Below, piece after piece: positions 27,501 through 36,689 of a DNA stretch of 64,000 nt (its first letter is position 1; every line of letters starts with the position of its first letter). This DNA is from Pseudomonadota bacterium (GTDB lineage Bacteria > Verrucomicrobiota > Verrucomicrobiia > Limisphaerales > SXTU01), in contig RFSE01000001.1 of NCBI GenBank assembly GCA_009924135.1, positions 68,518 through 132,517 of the forward strand, in the 5' to 3' direction. The notes beneath the pieces were generated by a model, which was not told the DNA's origin, did no database searches, and saw only the letters and a program-made list of their open reading frames with translations. Made by a program: the position numbers and the translations under genes.

Positions 27501-29895
27501 CGAGCGTGTGGAGATGATCGACGGTGAGACCGGCAAGGTGCTCAAGGAAGTTCACGTGCCGCGCATCGCCGAGGCCGGGGGCGACTGGTCGCGCGGCAAT
27601 CTGCTCGCCGTGAATCAACGCGGCGAGGTCTTCACCATCGCGGACGAGAAGCTCGTGCAGGTGGACTTCAACGGCGCCGCGCTCCGCCCGTTGGTCACCG
27701 ACTTGCAGAAGCCTTCCGCGCTGGCTTGCGACCGTGCGGGCAACTTCTACGTTTTCGATTCCGCCAAGGAGCGGAAGAACATCCGCGTGTACGATGCGAC
27801 CGGGAAATTCCTCCGCAGCATCGGCGAGCCCGGCGGCTACCAGCGCGGCCCGTGGAATCAAAACCGCATGGATCACATCACCGCCCTCGCGGTCGATGCC
27901 CGCGACCAGGTCTGGGCCGTGGATTGGAATTACTGGCCCAAGCGCATCAGCCTCTGGAGCGCAGACGGGAAGTTTCAAAAGGAGTTCCTCGGCCCGACCG
28001 AATACGGCGGGGCCGGCCAGCTTGATCCCGGCGACAAACGCCGCCTGTTCTACGGTCCGCTGGAGTTCGAATTGGACTGGGCCAGCGGCAAGTCACGCCT
28101 GAAGAACCTCCTGTCCCTCGACGGTCATGGTGCGAGCGACTCCCCGATCTACGTCGGCAAGCAGCTCTATCTCGTCAACACCCGGCCCGGAGGGCATGGC
28201 CCCTCGCAGCAGTGCGGCGTGGTGTATCGCCACGACGGCGACCGCGCCAAGCTCGTCGCCGCGGTCGGTCTCGCCGGGCAGTTCAAGCCGCTGCTCGACC
28301 CGCGGCTGGTGAAGGCCTTCGGTGGCAAGGTGCTCATGGATTACATCTGCACCTGGAGCGACTTGAATGGCGACGAACAGGTGCAGCCCGAGGAAGTCCA
28401 GCTCTGGCCCAAACCCAAGAACGTGCGCGTGGTCTTCGACTCGCAGCTCGGCGTGCAGATGGGCCCGCTCGGCTTCCGCGTGAAGGAGTTCCGCTCCGTT
28501 GGCGTGCCCGTCTATGAACGCGTCGAGCTGCCGGGCATTTGGGACGGCGTGGCGCTGCGGCTCAACGACGGTAACTACTATCACTTCGAGGACGAATCCG
28601 CCTTGCGCAATGCCTGTGCGGTGCAGCGGCCGGACGGCAAGGTCCTCTGGACTTACCAGACGGAAGGTGCGGGCGTTCAGGCGCTCACCCGGGCCAAGCC
28701 CTGGCACCCGGCGCAGATCGTCTGCCAGTTTGGCTTTGCCGGTCACGCCACCGCGCATGCGGGCGATCTCGGCGAGTTCCTCGTCTTCAATTCCAACGTC
28801 GGCATCTTCAACATCATGACCGCTGACGGCATGTTCGCGGGCCAGATCTTCCGCGACATCCGCGATCCCAAGGCCTTGCCCTGGAGCGGCACGAACAACG
28901 CGCGCGGCATGCGGCTGGACGACATCACGCCGGGACAGGAGCATTTCCAAGGCTACTTCACGCGCACCTCGGACAATAAGTATTACGCGGTGGCCGGGCA
29001 CAACCACGCCAGTGTCGTAGAAGTCGTGGGTATGGATCGCTTCAAGCGCTTCGAGGGCAATGTCGCCATCGGAGCGAAGGAACTCGCCGCCGCTCAAAAC
29101 TGGGAGCGTTCCCGCGAGGCCCGCGTCCTCTACGCCCGAGCGCCGGTGCTCGACGCCTACCTGATGTCCGCGCCCAAGCTCGACGGCAAGCTCAACGACT
29201 GGGGCCCGGTCAGCGCCGAGCAGGATCGCGACGCGAAGTTCCGCATCGGTTACGACGAGCAAAACCTCTACCTCGCCTTCGAAGTCTCCCGGCGTGGCCC
29301 GCTCAAGAACCAGGGCCAGCAGTGGGACCGCCTGTTCAAGACCGGCGCGAGCGTGGATCTCCAGATTGCCGTTGACCCCGGAGCGAATCCCGACCGCAAG
29401 GCCCCGGCTCCCGGCGACCAGCGCCTGCTGCTCACGATTATGGGCGACAAACCTACCGCCGTGCTCTATCAGGCCGTCGTCCCCGGCACGCCGCCGGACA
29501 AGGCCTGGCAGGTCGTGAGCCCCGTTCACTCCGTCACCTTCGACCGGGTGACCAAGCTTGACTCCGTGCGCTTCGCCGTGGAGGACAACGACAACGGCTA
29601 CGTGCTCGAAGCCGCCGTCCCGCTCGCCGCCCTCGGCCTGAAGATTACGCCAGGCCTGCGTCTCAAGATGGACTGGGGTATTTTGGTGAGCGGACCCGAT
29701 GGCACCGAAGTGCTGCGCCGTGAGTATTGGGCGAACAAGGTCACGCAGATCACCGCCGACGCGCCGAGCGAAGCCGAGCTGCATCCCGAACTCTGGGGCC
29801 ACGTCCGCTTCCACTCCGAACGCCTCGCCGCCCTTGATCCCACCGCGAAGAAGAAGGACAAGGCCGTGGAGGATTTGTTGAATGATTTGAAGTGA
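24595..29895 (+). CDS. Large exported multidomain protein: discoidin-like, FlgD-Ig-like, NHL propeller, CBM9-like
   Basis: 1766 residues from a GTG at 24595; no ATG lies nearby and the signal LPRAILSLIVALTSLRAFSA fits this start. Order seen: discoidin-like segments (about 60-340, with VQTRALRLHITKTDEGPVAR); a FlgD-type Ig module (about 353-410: GKVTLVVDRADGTRVRNLL, WDLKDEQGNYVPPGDY); a first propeller/discoidin block with a second discoidin-like part; an NHL-type propeller (about 1038-1150: ACDRAGNFYVFDSAKERKNI, VDARDQVWAVDWNYWPKRIS); and a C-terminal carbohydrate-binding family-9-like module (about 1519-1745: APKLDGKLNDWGPV, GYDEQNLYLAFEVSRRG). It is probably a secreted glycan-binding or hydrolytic protein; no active site could be assigned. 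Transcribed divergently from the TPR cluster. A hairpin terminator candidate lies at 30103-30125. Confidence 0.85.
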   Translation: MPDNCHLSRFLPRAILSLIVALTSLRAFSAPFPAAVSEAVMDFDACRVLSERSAEPVEAAAIRELLGLGQAGEPAAAAKLARSRKSGEVLQYLLVFKQPVVLGTVLGGSGELRVLQPAASLPPEPGRAADWLTVEVQPNQSSPRFAPLPAGTKTRALLVTVTAPRDSRQSPFLRLLTPRLANHTPAAVANAESDYTTRPTASPPYTYDPGHLTRGYGEWISSGKDEKGINSRAPITDLQPTWFILSWAEARRVDGVLLQDNFGGFELQAFTGPPGINAVAATEQEWKAIRKFKPTQDGQRRWLNFEPVQTRALRLHITKTDEGPVARLAGFSVFTDLGEQPVPAIVKPLSAEPPLEIGYELAQAGKVTLVVDRADGTRVRNLLANTTQVAGKNSVAWDLKDEQGNYVPPGDYRWKAITHPPLELRYEMTAYPNHGSYFPERPAWLTGASGSGGWLADHSPPRSACVAGDRVFLGAPVSESGVSLIECDLEGRKQWGHSSFEAFTGSWLLASDGKTVFNLAPAHNFARAGMDKNTEAIWAVDIATKKVRTLAMLQPTAERKRGAQGLAAHDGKVFVAIHGAENWFQNAAGASDVDLQNSLPTYPVARKPRAAYEMVPDQRTDFLRLFRLKDQPPGFGPNHGLVHLETTKNPTRQQHVVLAFTKPVSIGSLVFPPPPKEDKMQFTLSVLKSAAPYPPRPDERADWVNVPLTDTNAWAVLPLPAGTSTRALRITFTRGGGGANDDLLSDIEDKKGAPALDLADKPTTKKSGFAAADDGLWQRRLEGMKLLGRRFENAFSTATVRFNSGKILPDGTWDAQRTEPLSAADPGIYALEWKAPQSLRGLALREVDGAVTEVDVFTGPANAPVDIKSDAGWEKVATYRQALRDYYSGRESNNGYARYLDGYVDFGREVSTRAVRLRVIKQWDSKDHYPSGIREDLGGQTLDTKRCRVFGVAALRYLGGEPVVNPLVTERVEMIDGETGKVLKEVHVPRIAEAGGDWSRGNLLAVNQRGEVFTIADEKLVQVDFNGAALRPLVTDLQKPSALACDRAGNFYVFDSAKERKNIRVYDATGKFLRSIGEPGGYQRGPWNQNRMDHITALAVDARDQVWAVDWNYWPKRISLWSADGKFQKEFLGPTEYGGAGQLDPGDKRRLFYGPLEFELDWASGKSRLKNLLSLDGHGASDSPIYVGKQLYLVNTRPGGHGPSQQCGVVYRHDGDRAKLVAAVGLAGQFKPLLDPRLVKAFGGKVLMDYICTWSDLNGDEQVQPEEVQLWPKPKNVRVVFDSQLGVQMGPLGFRVKEFRSVGVPVYERVELPGIWDGVALRLNDGNYYHFEDESALRNACAVQRPDGKVLWTYQTEGAGVQALTRAKPWHPAQIVCQFGFAGHATAHAGDLGEFLVFNSNVGIFNIMTADGMFAGQIFRDIRDPKALPWSGTNNARGMRLDDITPGQEHFQGYFTRTSDNKYYAVAGHNHASVVEVVGMDRFKRFEGNVAIGAKELAAAQNWERSREARVLYARAPVLDAYLMSAPKLDGKLNDWGPVSAEQDRDAKFRIGYDEQNLYLAFEVSRRGPLKNQGQQWDRLFKTGASVDLQIAVDPGANPDRKAPAPGDQRLLLTIMGDKPTAVLYQAVVPGTPPDKAWQVVSPVHSVTFDRVTKLDSVRFAVEDNDNGYVLEAAVPLAALGLKITPGLRLKMDWGILVSGPDGTEVLRREYWANKVTQITADAPSEAELHPELWGHVRFHSERLAALDPTAKKKDKAVEDLLNDLK

Positions 29896-30287
29896 GGCGG
29901 GCCGAATGAACCTGTTGGTACGAACCTGCGGCAGGTAGGGCGCGGTGTCCTCACCGCGCCGCCGGGGGGCTGGGGCGTCCGGGTGGATACGGGAGTGCGC
30001 GCGGGAGTCCGGGCGTCACGGACAAAGCGGTGGAGGGCCACCGCACTCCAGGACGCTGGCGCGAAGCCGGTGGCCCTCGAGGTCGCGGCAGCGTCCTGGA
30101 GTGCGCCAGTCCTCTGGCGCTTTTTCCGGACCGTGTGACAACGACTCATGCCGAGGGGGCAAAGCCCAACATGCTGTTGGAACCATTCTCACTCTGTTGA
30201 GGATGGAGCAGGCGGGTGCGGGTTTTGTGGGTTTGGTCGGTTGATTTCTTTATGTCCTTTGCGTTCGCCCGTGGCTAAATCTTTTCC
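29896..30287. repeat. 392-bp intergenic region made largely of hairpin-forming repeats
   Basis: No gene is seen here. It holds: a perfect 9-bp hairpin GGCGCGGTG/CACCGCGCC at 29939-29960; a perfect 17-bp inverted repeat CGCACTCCAGGACGCTG (30042-30058) with its complement at 30089-30105; an inner 10-bp pair GAGGGCCACC (30033-30042) and its complement (30069-30078); the terminator-like hairpin at 30103-30125; and, just before the next gene, a half-element ending CCCGTGGCTAAAT, which resembles the outer end of the element at 42688-42857. It separates two co-directional, unrelated transcription units. Confidence 0.8.
30103..30125 (+). terminator. Intrinsic terminator candidate after the 1766-residue protein gene
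   Basis: The 7-bp perfect stem GCGCCAG (30103-30109) and CTGGCGC (30114-30120) with a TCCT loop is followed directly by TTTTT (30121-30125). The orientation suits termination of the gene ending at 29895. The stem shares bases with the larger 17-bp palindrome, so an alternative fold is possible. Confidence 0.6.
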
Positions 30288-31415
30288 ATGCTGACATCTG
30301 CCACCCGCCATCGCGATTTCCCCGCGCTGGATTCGATGACGTATTTGAACACGGCTGCCGAGAGCATTCCGCCGCTCTGCGTGGGCGAGGCATTGCAAAC
30401 CTACTGGCACGACAAACTGCGCGGCATGAAGGGGCGCGATTTTCACTTCAAGCAGGTCGAGGATTGTCGCGAAGTGGCGGCGCGGATGATCGGTTTGAAG
30501 CCGACGGAAGTCTCCTTCTGCTCGTGCAGCTCGGAGGCTTACAATCTCCTGGCCACCGCTCTGAACCTCCAGCCGGCCGATGAGGTTGTGGTCACGAACC
30601 TCGACTTTCCGGCCGGCGCGACGCCCTGGCTCACGGCGGTGACTCGGCCGCAAACGCGCGTGTGGAAGGCGGCGGGCGGCGAGCTGCGCGTGGATGATTT
30701 GCCGCCGTTGCTGAACGCGCACACGCAGTTGGTGCAGGTCTCCCTCGTGAGTTTTTACAACGGGCATCGCCTCGCGTGGGCCCCGTTCCGTAATGCCGTG
30801 CGGCGGCTGGCCCCGAACGCACTCATCTCCGTGGACGTGACGCAGGCGCTTGGGCGGGTGGAACTGGATTGTTTCGACGCCGATTGCGTCATCAGCAGCA
30901 CGCACAAGTGGTCGCTGGGTGTGCACGGCGGCTGTATCGTGGGCATTCCGGAGCGTGCGGCGGCGCGGCTGACGACGCATGCGGGTGGCTGGTTCCATCT
31001 GCGCAATGCCTTCGATGCCGACCGTTTTCAACGGGCGGAGTCGAAGGCCGGGGCCGCGAGTTTCTCGGTGGGCATGCCAAATTTCGCTGCGATTTACGCG
31101 CTGAACGCGGCGTTGCGTTACGTGGAAGGCGTCGGGGTGGCGGCCATCGCGCGTCATGCGGACCCGCTGGTGGCGCAGGTCCACGCCGGTTTGCGCGAGC
31201 TGGGCTTGCAGCCGATGGCTCCCGCTCAGCCCGCGAATCCGACCGGCATTCTGGCTTTTCAACACCCGAACACCGCCGGCATCCAGGCTGTCCTGGAGCG
31301 TGAGAACATCCACGTGATGCACCATGCCGGGCGCATCCGCATCGCGGTGCACGGGTACAACACGGCGGAGGACATTGACCGGCTGCTGGCCGGGTTGGCG
31401 GCGGCTGTGAAGTAA
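30288..31415 (+). CDS. Class V aminotransferase-fold PLP enzyme
   Basis: 375 residues, no signal peptide. The fold-type I, class V layout is clear: YLNTAAESIPP at the start, the cofactor-binding FCSCSSEAYNLLATAL region (about 77-92), the Asp that pairs with the pyridine nitrogen in ISVDVTQALGRVELD, and the Schiff-base lysine K207 in ISSTHKWSLGVHGG. The C-terminal small domain ends HHAGRIRIAVHGYNTAEDID. Relatives include cysteine desulfurases, isopenicillin-N epimerase and kynureninase-type enzymes. The lack of the mobile-loop cysteine motif of IscS/SufS favours an amino-acid epimerase or lyase over a desulfurase, but the substrate is unknown. It is followed by a palindromic repeat and then the GalU-like gene. 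Confidence 0.88.
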   Translation: MLTSATRHRDFPALDSMTYLNTAAESIPPLCVGEALQTYWHDKLRGMKGRDFHFKQVEDCREVAARMIGLKPTEVSFCSCSSEAYNLLATALNLQPADEVVVTNLDFPAGATPWLTAVTRPQTRVWKAAGGELRVDDLPPLLNAHTQLVQVSLVSFYNGHRLAWAPFRNAVRRLAPNALISVDVTQALGRVELDCFDADCVISSTHKWSLGVHGGCIVGIPERAAARLTTHAGGWFHLRNAFDADRFQRAESKAGAASFSVGMPNFAAIYALNAALRYVEGVGVAAIARHADPLVAQVHAGLRELGLQPMAPAQPANPTGILAFQHPNTAGIQAVLERENIHVMHHAGRIRIAVHGYNTAEDIDRLLAGLAAAVK

Positions 31416-31417
31416 CA

Positions 31418-31489
31418 AGTGTTCAGTGTTCAGTAACCAGTGTTCAGTGGTTGGCGTATCCGCATACTGAACACTGAATACTGAATACT
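31418..31489. repeat. Inverted repeat of the GTGTTCAGT family
   Basis: The left arm (31418-31449) iterates AGTGTTC with one imperfect unit. The right arm (31465-31489) carries ACTGAACACTGAATACTGAA, its reverse complement. The loop is about 15 bp. The element begins two bases after the stop codon of the aminotransferase gene. The same family lies inside the coding sequence at 56864-56975. Confidence 0.88.
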
Positions 31490-31545
31490 TTCCCCCTTTT
31501 TTTCCGGCGCGACAGTTTTCACCGATCCTGCTATTCACTGCCCGC

Positions 31546-32391
31546 ATGGACATCAAACGCGCCATCATCACCGCCGCCGGGAAGAGCCAGCGGACGTTGC
31601 CGCTGCAATCGCTCGTGGACCGGGACGGGCAGACCAAGACGGCCCTCGCCATCATCATTGAGGAGGTCCTCGCGGCGGGCATCGAGGAGCTTTGCGTCGT
31701 CATCTTTCCGGGAGATGAACCGGCCTATCGCGCTGCGGCGGGCGAGCACGCAAAACGGTTGGTCTTTGTCAAACAGCGGCAGCCGTTGGGCTACGGGCAT
31801 GCGGTGTCGTGCGCCGAGGAGTTCGCCGGGAAGAAGCCGTTCCTTCTGCTGGTCGGCGACCATCTGTACGTGAGCGGGGAAACCCGGCGGTGCGCGCAGC
31901 AGCTCGTCGAGACGGCGGCGGCGGAGAACTGCGCGGTGTCCGCCGTGCAGGCCACGCACGAGAGCAAGCTGCCTTACTACGGCGCGGTCGGTGGCCGGCT
32001 CGCGGCGGCCCGGAAGGGGCTTTACGAAATCACCGAGGTGGCCGAGAAACCCACGCCTACGGAGGCGGAACAACGGTTGATTGTGCCTGGTCTGCGTGCG
32101 GGGCATTACCTTTGTTTCTTCGGGATGCACGTGCTTACCCCGTCGGTCATGGCAATGCTGGCCGAGGAAGTGGCGGCGACGGGGTCGCGTGGGGGCGTTC
32201 ACCTGTCCGCCACGCTGGCGAAGCTGGCACGTCGGGAGCGTTACCTCGCCGCCGAACTGACCGGCCGGCGCTACGACATCGGCGCGCGTTATGGCCTGCT
32301 CACGGCACAGATGGCCCTCGCCCTGAGCGGCAAGGACCGGGATGAGGTGTTGACGGGGCTGGTGGAGCTTTTGGCGCAGCGAATCCGATGA
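31546..32391 (+). CDS. GalU-like sugar-1-phosphate nucleotidyltransferase
   Basis: 281 residues, the size of GalU (UTP-glucose-1-phosphate uridylyltransferase). The N-terminal beta-alpha fold is present ([20 protein letters not shown]) with [37 protein letters not shown] (nucleotide/sugar loop) and [15 protein letters not shown], where the Asp of GDH is the expected metal ligand. [12 protein letters not shown] and [13 protein letters not shown] match later GalU motifs. The signature loop is unusual: GalU normally reads GxGTRxLPxTKxxPKE, whereas here it is [20 protein letters not shown]. The sugar is therefore unsure. A 22-bp gap separates it from the lipoprotein gene. The kinase/pyrophosphorylase fusion follows, suggesting a nucleotide-sugar pathway. 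Confidence 0.8.
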   Translation: MDIKRAIITAAGKSQRTLPLQSLVDRDGQTKTALAIIIEEVLAAGIEELCVVIFPGDEPAYRAAAGEHAKRLVFVKQRQPLGYGHAVSCAEEFAGKKPFLLLVGDHLYVSGETRRCAQQLVETAAAENCAVSAVQATHESKLPYYGAVGGRLAAARKGLYEITEVAEKPTPTEAEQRLIVPGLRAGHYLCFFGMHVLTPSVMAMLAEEVAATGSRGGVHLSATLAKLARRERYLAAELTGRRYDIGARYGLLTAQMALALSGKDRDEVLTGLVELLAQRIR

Positions 32392-32413
32392 TTTCCCGTC
32401 TAACTTTCCAATT

Positions 32414-33151
32414 ATGAAAAACTATCTGCTCCTCGGTTTCATTGTTGGCACTGTTCTTCTCACTGGCTGCGAGACCCGATCCATATCGGACTCCGGTTAT
32501 CGTGATCGCCGCAACTACTATGGCGGTGGAACTGTCAGTCCGCAGATTCGTGAACTCAACGAACTCGATGTCTTGGGGATTCGTCCGGCGGACAAACCCA
32601 CTGAGGAGGAGATTCGCAGTGCGGCCGCCCAGCGGACCCGCCTCGAAGTCAAACGCGGGGCGCGTGTCATGTTGATTCAATCCGGCGCCCAGTATCCCGA
32701 TGCGCCGATGGTTGAGGAGGTAGAGAAGTATTTCGCCGTCACTCCGTTCAGTGGCGTACCTACCCAGCTAGGTGTCCAGAGTTCCGCCGACGAGGCATTG
32801 TCGGCCCGGCTGCGGCTTGCCGCCGCGCGGGGCGGGGTCGATGCCATCATCTGTTATTGGGGCGTGTTGGAGTCCGGCCGGGTGGATCATGTCACCAAGA
32901 CCATCTCCTGGGTTCCCGTCGTCAGTTGGTTTACGCCCGACGAAACGCAGCAAATGCGTATCCGACTTAAGGCGGCCGTGGTGGAGGTGAAGTCCGGCAA
33001 CTGGACGATGCTGACGCCGGCGGCGTTCGAGGATGAGGCTTTGAGCACGCGTGAGTCACGGGCGCGGTCGGATCAGAAACAGGTCGAGAAGCTCAAGGCG
33101 AAGGGCTACGCCGCGCTCGCCAAGGCATTGGTGGGTTCTTTGAGCAACTGA
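32414..33151 (+). CDS. Lipoprotein of unknown function
   Basis: 245 residues. The lipobox LLTGC (Cys19) follows MKNYLLLGFIVGTV, so it is probably attached to a membrane after signal peptidase II cleavage. The mature N-terminus is polar (RSISDSGYRDRRNYYGGG). The rest includes VKRGARVMLIQSGAQYPDAP, a conserved-looking GGVDAIICYWGVLESGR, and WVPVVSWFTPDETQQMRIRL followed by a helical C-terminus (SDQKQVEKLKAKGYAALAKA). I do not recognise the family with confidence. The WVPVV...P motif resembles small stress-type lipoproteins annotated only as hypothetical. It sits between two nucleotide-sugar genes. Confidence 0.78.
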   Translation: MKNYLLLGFIVGTVLLTGCETRSISDSGYRDRRNYYGGGTVSPQIRELNELDVLGIRPADKPTEEEIRSAAAQRTRLEVKRGARVMLIQSGAQYPDAPMVEEVEKYFAVTPFSGVPTQLGVQSSADEALSARLRLAAARGGVDAIICYWGVLESGRVDHVTKTISWVPVVSWFTPDETQQMRIRLKAAVVEVKSGNWTMLTPAAFEDEALSTRESRARSDQKQVEKLKAKGYAALAKALVGSLSN

Positions 33152-33312
33152 CATGCGATGTTTGCTGCTTCCACCATCTCAGGCGAAAACACGCGGACAT
33201 AGTCATGAGCGAGTTTGTCGAACTCTACTTCAACACGAAGCTGACCTGTTGCGTGAGCACTGTTTCGACGACGTGCCTTTCTGAGTGGTGACTTTTTCGT
33301 CCCTTCTTCCCC

Positions 33313-36300
33313 ATGCTCGTTGACCTCATTACCTCCCGCGACGCCGACCGACGCAATGCCTCGCTCGATGCCTATTGCGGCGACCTGACTTCCGCCCAGC
33401 TCCTTGCCGAGTGCGATGAGTTGGATGTCTTCCGCCGCCGGGCGGATAATCTCTACGAGCGCGTCCGTGCCCTTTTTTTCCTCTACGCCATTCACCGGTT
33501 TCATTTGCCGGGGAGAATTAAGGAATCGGAAGCCGGGAGTGAGAAGACTGCCGGACTGATTCCTTTCGCAGGCTATGAGCAGTTGTTGCATCGGCGCTTT
33601 GAGGAGGCGATTGATACTTTCCTCGCTGCGCAGGCCAAGGACGGGCCAAGTGACGGCCTTTGTTCCGCCCTGGCCAATGCATACCACCGGCTCGCGTTTC
33701 AGACGCTTGCCGATCAGGTGCGCCGCAGCGTGCGCAGCGTGCGTGGCAACCAGTGGATGTTCCGCGTGGGGCATCCGGCGGACCAGCCGCTGCGCATCCG
33801 GACCGAGTTGCTTCAGCGGTCGGCTGACGGCACGTATCCGATCCTGTGCGAGCAGACGCCGGTGAGGATGGACCTGACGCACTCGGCGTGGAGCGACATC
33901 TTCTTCCTCGGCATGGATTTCCCCGAAGGGGCGAAGGTCCTCAACATCTCCGTGGACCTCGGCGTACATGGCCGCGATGCCAGGCCGCGTCCGCCGGTCA
34001 GCGCGTGGCTGCGGGCATTGGATGAACCCGTGCTGCGCCTCACCTCGGTGGACCTCGGTGCGTCGGCGGACATTACGGCGCTGTCAGATGTGTTCGACTT
34101 TGCGAAGGATTATCTCGGGTTGCTGAAAGCGGCCGTGATTGCGGCGGGAATTGTGCCGCCGGGCATTGAAGGCAGCGGGCAAAACCTGGCGGAATTATTG
34201 GCGCGCATTGTTGGTCCGGGGCGCGGGCTGGAACTGGTCTCCAGCGTGAATGACATTCCCAAGGGGTCGCGGCTGGCCGTGAGCACTAATTTGCTTGGGT
34301 CGCTGGTCAGCGTGCTGATGCGGGCGACGGGGCAGGCGACTTCGCTCACCGGCGAGTTGCAGGAAAACGAGCGCCGGATCGTCCTCGCCCGGGCTTTGTT
34401 GGGTGAATGGTTGGGCGGTTCCGGTGGTGGCTGGCAGGATAGCGGCGGCGTTTGGCCGGGGATGAAGCTCATCGAGGGTGTCATCGCGGGTGAAGGTGAT
34501 CCTGAGTTCGGCATTTCGCGGGGCCGGTTGATGCCGCAGCACCGCATCCTTAACCTCGACGATGCCTCGGCCGAAACGCGGCGGAAGCTGCAGGCGTCCC
34601 TCGTGTTGGTGCATGGCGGCATGGCGCAAAACGTCGGGCCGATTCTGGAGATGGTCACGGAGAAGTATTTATTGCGTTGCGAAGCCGAGTGGCGCGGGCG
34701 ACAGGACGCGCTCCGCATTATGGACGAAGTACTCGCCGCATTAAAATCCGGCGACATCCGCGCCCTCGGGGCGGCCACGACCCGCAATTTCCGCGAGCCG
34801 ATCCAGGCGATCATTCCGTGGGCTTCCACGTATTTCACCGAGCAGCTCATCGAACGTGTGGGCCGGGAATTTGGCGACGATTTCTGGGGCTTCTGGATGC
34901 TCGGAGGGATGAGCGGCGGCGGCATGGGCTTTATCTTTGCGCCGCACCGGAAGATCGAAGGACAGCGACGGCTACAGGAAATCATGTCGGCGGCGAAGCA
35001 CGAGCTGCAGCACGCCTTGCCCTTCGCGATGGAGCCGGTGGTCTTCGACTACGCCATCAACGAACGCGGCACCTGGGCGGACTTGCTCGCCGGCGACGCG
35101 GCGCTCATGCCGTCGGGCTACTACTCACTGACGGTGCCGCAACTGCTGCGTACGGAGCGGCAGGACCTCCCGCCGGCCCGCCGGGCCGAACTGGACAAGT
35201 TCGCCACGGCGTGCCGGGCCAAGCCGGAGCTGCGGGGGATGGTGCAGACGCTCTTTGACCGGATGTTTCCGCGACTCAAGGAGGAAGCTGCCGGGGCGCA
35301 GAATTTGGATGAATTGCTCGCAGCCAACGGCTTTGACCGTGAGGCCCATGAAATCATTCGTGCGGATCTGAAAGGCGGGCGGATAGGCCTGGCGCAGAAC
35401 CGCCTGCCGGCGAACCTGGTCATTGAGGATGTGCGGCCTGGCGATGTGACCCATACTTCGCGTCCGGCCCACAAATCCATTGCTGAACTTGGTCTTACCG
35501 CGCTCCGCAATGGTGAGGCGGCTGTAATAACCCTCGCTGCAGGAGCGGCCAGCCGGTGGACCCAGGGAGCTGGGGTGGTCAAGTCGTTGCACCCTTTCTG
35601 CAAGCTGGGTGGGCGGCACCGGACGTTTCTCGAAGTACACCTTGCCAAATCGCGTCAGGTCGCCCGTCAGGTGGGGCTGTCTGTGCCCCATGTGGTCACG
35701 ACCAGCTACCTGACGCACGGACCTTTAACGGATTTTCTGGCGACGAACCGAAACTACGGCTACGAGGGGTCGTTGTTGTTGAGCCGGGGCGCTAGTGTGG
35801 GGTTGCGGCTGGTCCCGATGGCGCGCGACCTGCGTTTTGCCTGGGAGGAGATGCCGCAGCAGGTGCTCGACGAGCAGCAGCAGAAGGTGCGCGATTCTCT
35901 GCGCGCCGCGCTGTTGCGCTGGGCGACATCGGCAGGCGAGGCCACGGATTACCGCGATAATCTGGCGCTCCAGTGCCTTCACCCAGTTGGACATTTCTTC
36001 GAAGTGCCCAACCTCCTGCGCAACGGCACGCTGGCCGCGTTGCTCCGCGAGCGTCCGCAGCTCAAGACCCTGCTGCTCCACAACATCGACACCACGGGGG
36101 CAAACCTGGACGCGGCCTTGCTCGGACAGCATCTTGCGAGCGGGGCGACGTTGTCCTTCGAGGTCATTCCGCGTCGGCTGGATGATCGCGGCGGTGGACT
36201 GGCGCGCGTGGACGGACGCGTGCGTCTGGTTGAGGGCCTGGCGATGCCGCACGAGGAACTGGAGTTCGGCCTCAGCTATTACAACAGCCTGACCACGTGG

Positions 36301-36648
36301 ATCGATGTGGACGGGTTTCTGCGCGCCTTGCAGCTCACGCGCGAGGACGTGCTGGCGGGCCACGAGGCGAAGATCGCGGCCGGCATCCGGGCCCTCGCGG
36401 CGAAGGTGCCGACTTACATTACCTTGAAGGACGTGAAGAAGCGCTGGGGGCATGGGCAGGAGGACGTGTTTCCGGTGGCGCAGTTCGAGAAGCTCTGGGG
36501 TGATCTCACGGCGGTGCCGGAGATTGATTCACGGTTTTTGGTCGTGGACCGCCCGCGCGGCCAGCAGCTCAAGGACCAGGCGCAACTCGATGGCTGGTTG
36601 CGGGATGGTTCGGCGGCCTACGTCGAAAGTTTGTGCGCTTGGGAATGA
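33313..36648 (+). CDS. Putative bifunctional GHMP-type sugar kinase / UDPGP-type sugar-1-phosphate nucleotidyltransferase
   Basis: 1111 residues, cytoplasmic. The first half carries GHMP-kinase motifs in fucokinase style: [15 protein letters not shown] (from residue 186; compare the ARIDLAGGWSDTPP type), [20 protein letters not shown] (from 317, the phosphate-loop motif), [20 protein letters not shown] (from 368, very like the GGGWQDQ-GG of fucokinases/FKP), [17 protein letters not shown], and [16 protein letters not shown] (from 530, motif 3). The second half looks like the UDPGP pyrophosphorylase family: [20 protein letters not shown] (from 737), the [19 protein letters not shown] region, [20 protein letters not shown], and [20 protein letters not shown] (His923 onward; compare the N-x-DNLGA motif). 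It would phosphorylate a free sugar and then make the NDP-sugar. FKP has the opposite domain order. The sugar is unknown. Confidence 0.75.
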   Translation: MLVDLITSRDADRRNASLDAYCGDLTSAQLLAECDELDVFRRRADNLYERVRALFFLYAIHRFHLPGRIKESEAGSEKTAGLIPFAGYEQLLHRRFEEAIDTFLAAQAKDGPSDGLCSALANAYHRLAFQTLADQVRRSVRSVRGNQWMFRVGHPADQPLRIRTELLQRSADGTYPILCEQTPVRMDLTHSAWSDIFFLGMDFPEGAKVLNISVDLGVHGRDARPRPPVSAWLRALDEPVLRLTSVDLGASADITALSDVFDFAKDYLGLLKAAVIAAGIVPPGIEGSGQNLAELLARIVGPGRGLELVSSVNDIPKGSRLAVSTNLLGSLVSVLMRATGQATSLTGELQENERRIVLARALLGEWLGGSGGGWQDSGGVWPGMKLIEGVIAGEGDPEFGISRGRLMPQHRILNLDDASAETRRKLQASLVLVHGGMAQNVGPILEMVTEKYLLRCEAEWRGRQDALRIMDEVLAALKSGDIRALGAATTRNFREPIQAIIPWASTYFTEQLIERVGREFGDDFWGFWMLGGMSGGGMGFIFAPHRKIEGQRRLQEIMSAAKHELQHALPFAMEPVVFDYAINERGTWADLLAGDAALMPSGYYSLTVPQLLRTERQDLPPARRAELDKFATACRAKPELRGMVQTLFDRMFPRLKEEAAGAQNLDELLAANGFDREAHEIIRADLKGGRIGLAQNRLPANLVIEDVRPGDVTHTSRPAHKSIAELGLTALRNGEAAVITLAAGAASRWTQGAGVVKSLHPFCKLGGRHRTFLEVHLAKSRQVARQVGLSVPHVVTTSYLTHGPLTDFLATNRNYGYEGSLLLSRGASVGLRLVPMARDLRFAWEEMPQQVLDEQQQKVRDSLRAALLRWATSAGEATDYRDNLALQCLHPVGHFFEVPNLLRNGTLAALLRERPQLKTLLLHNIDTTGANLDAALLGQHLASGATLSFEVIPRRLDDRGGGLARVDGRVRLVEGLAMPHEELEFGLSYYNSLTTWIDVDGFLRALQLTREDVLAGHEAKIAAGIRALAAKVPTYITLKDVKKRWGHGQEDVFPVAQFEKLWGDLTAVPEIDSRFLVVDRPRGQQLKDQAQLDGWLRDGSAAYVESLCAWE

Positions 36649-36689
36649 GCGGCCTTGCTTCGGCCGGGGTTGCGGCCTACGTTGTCGGC

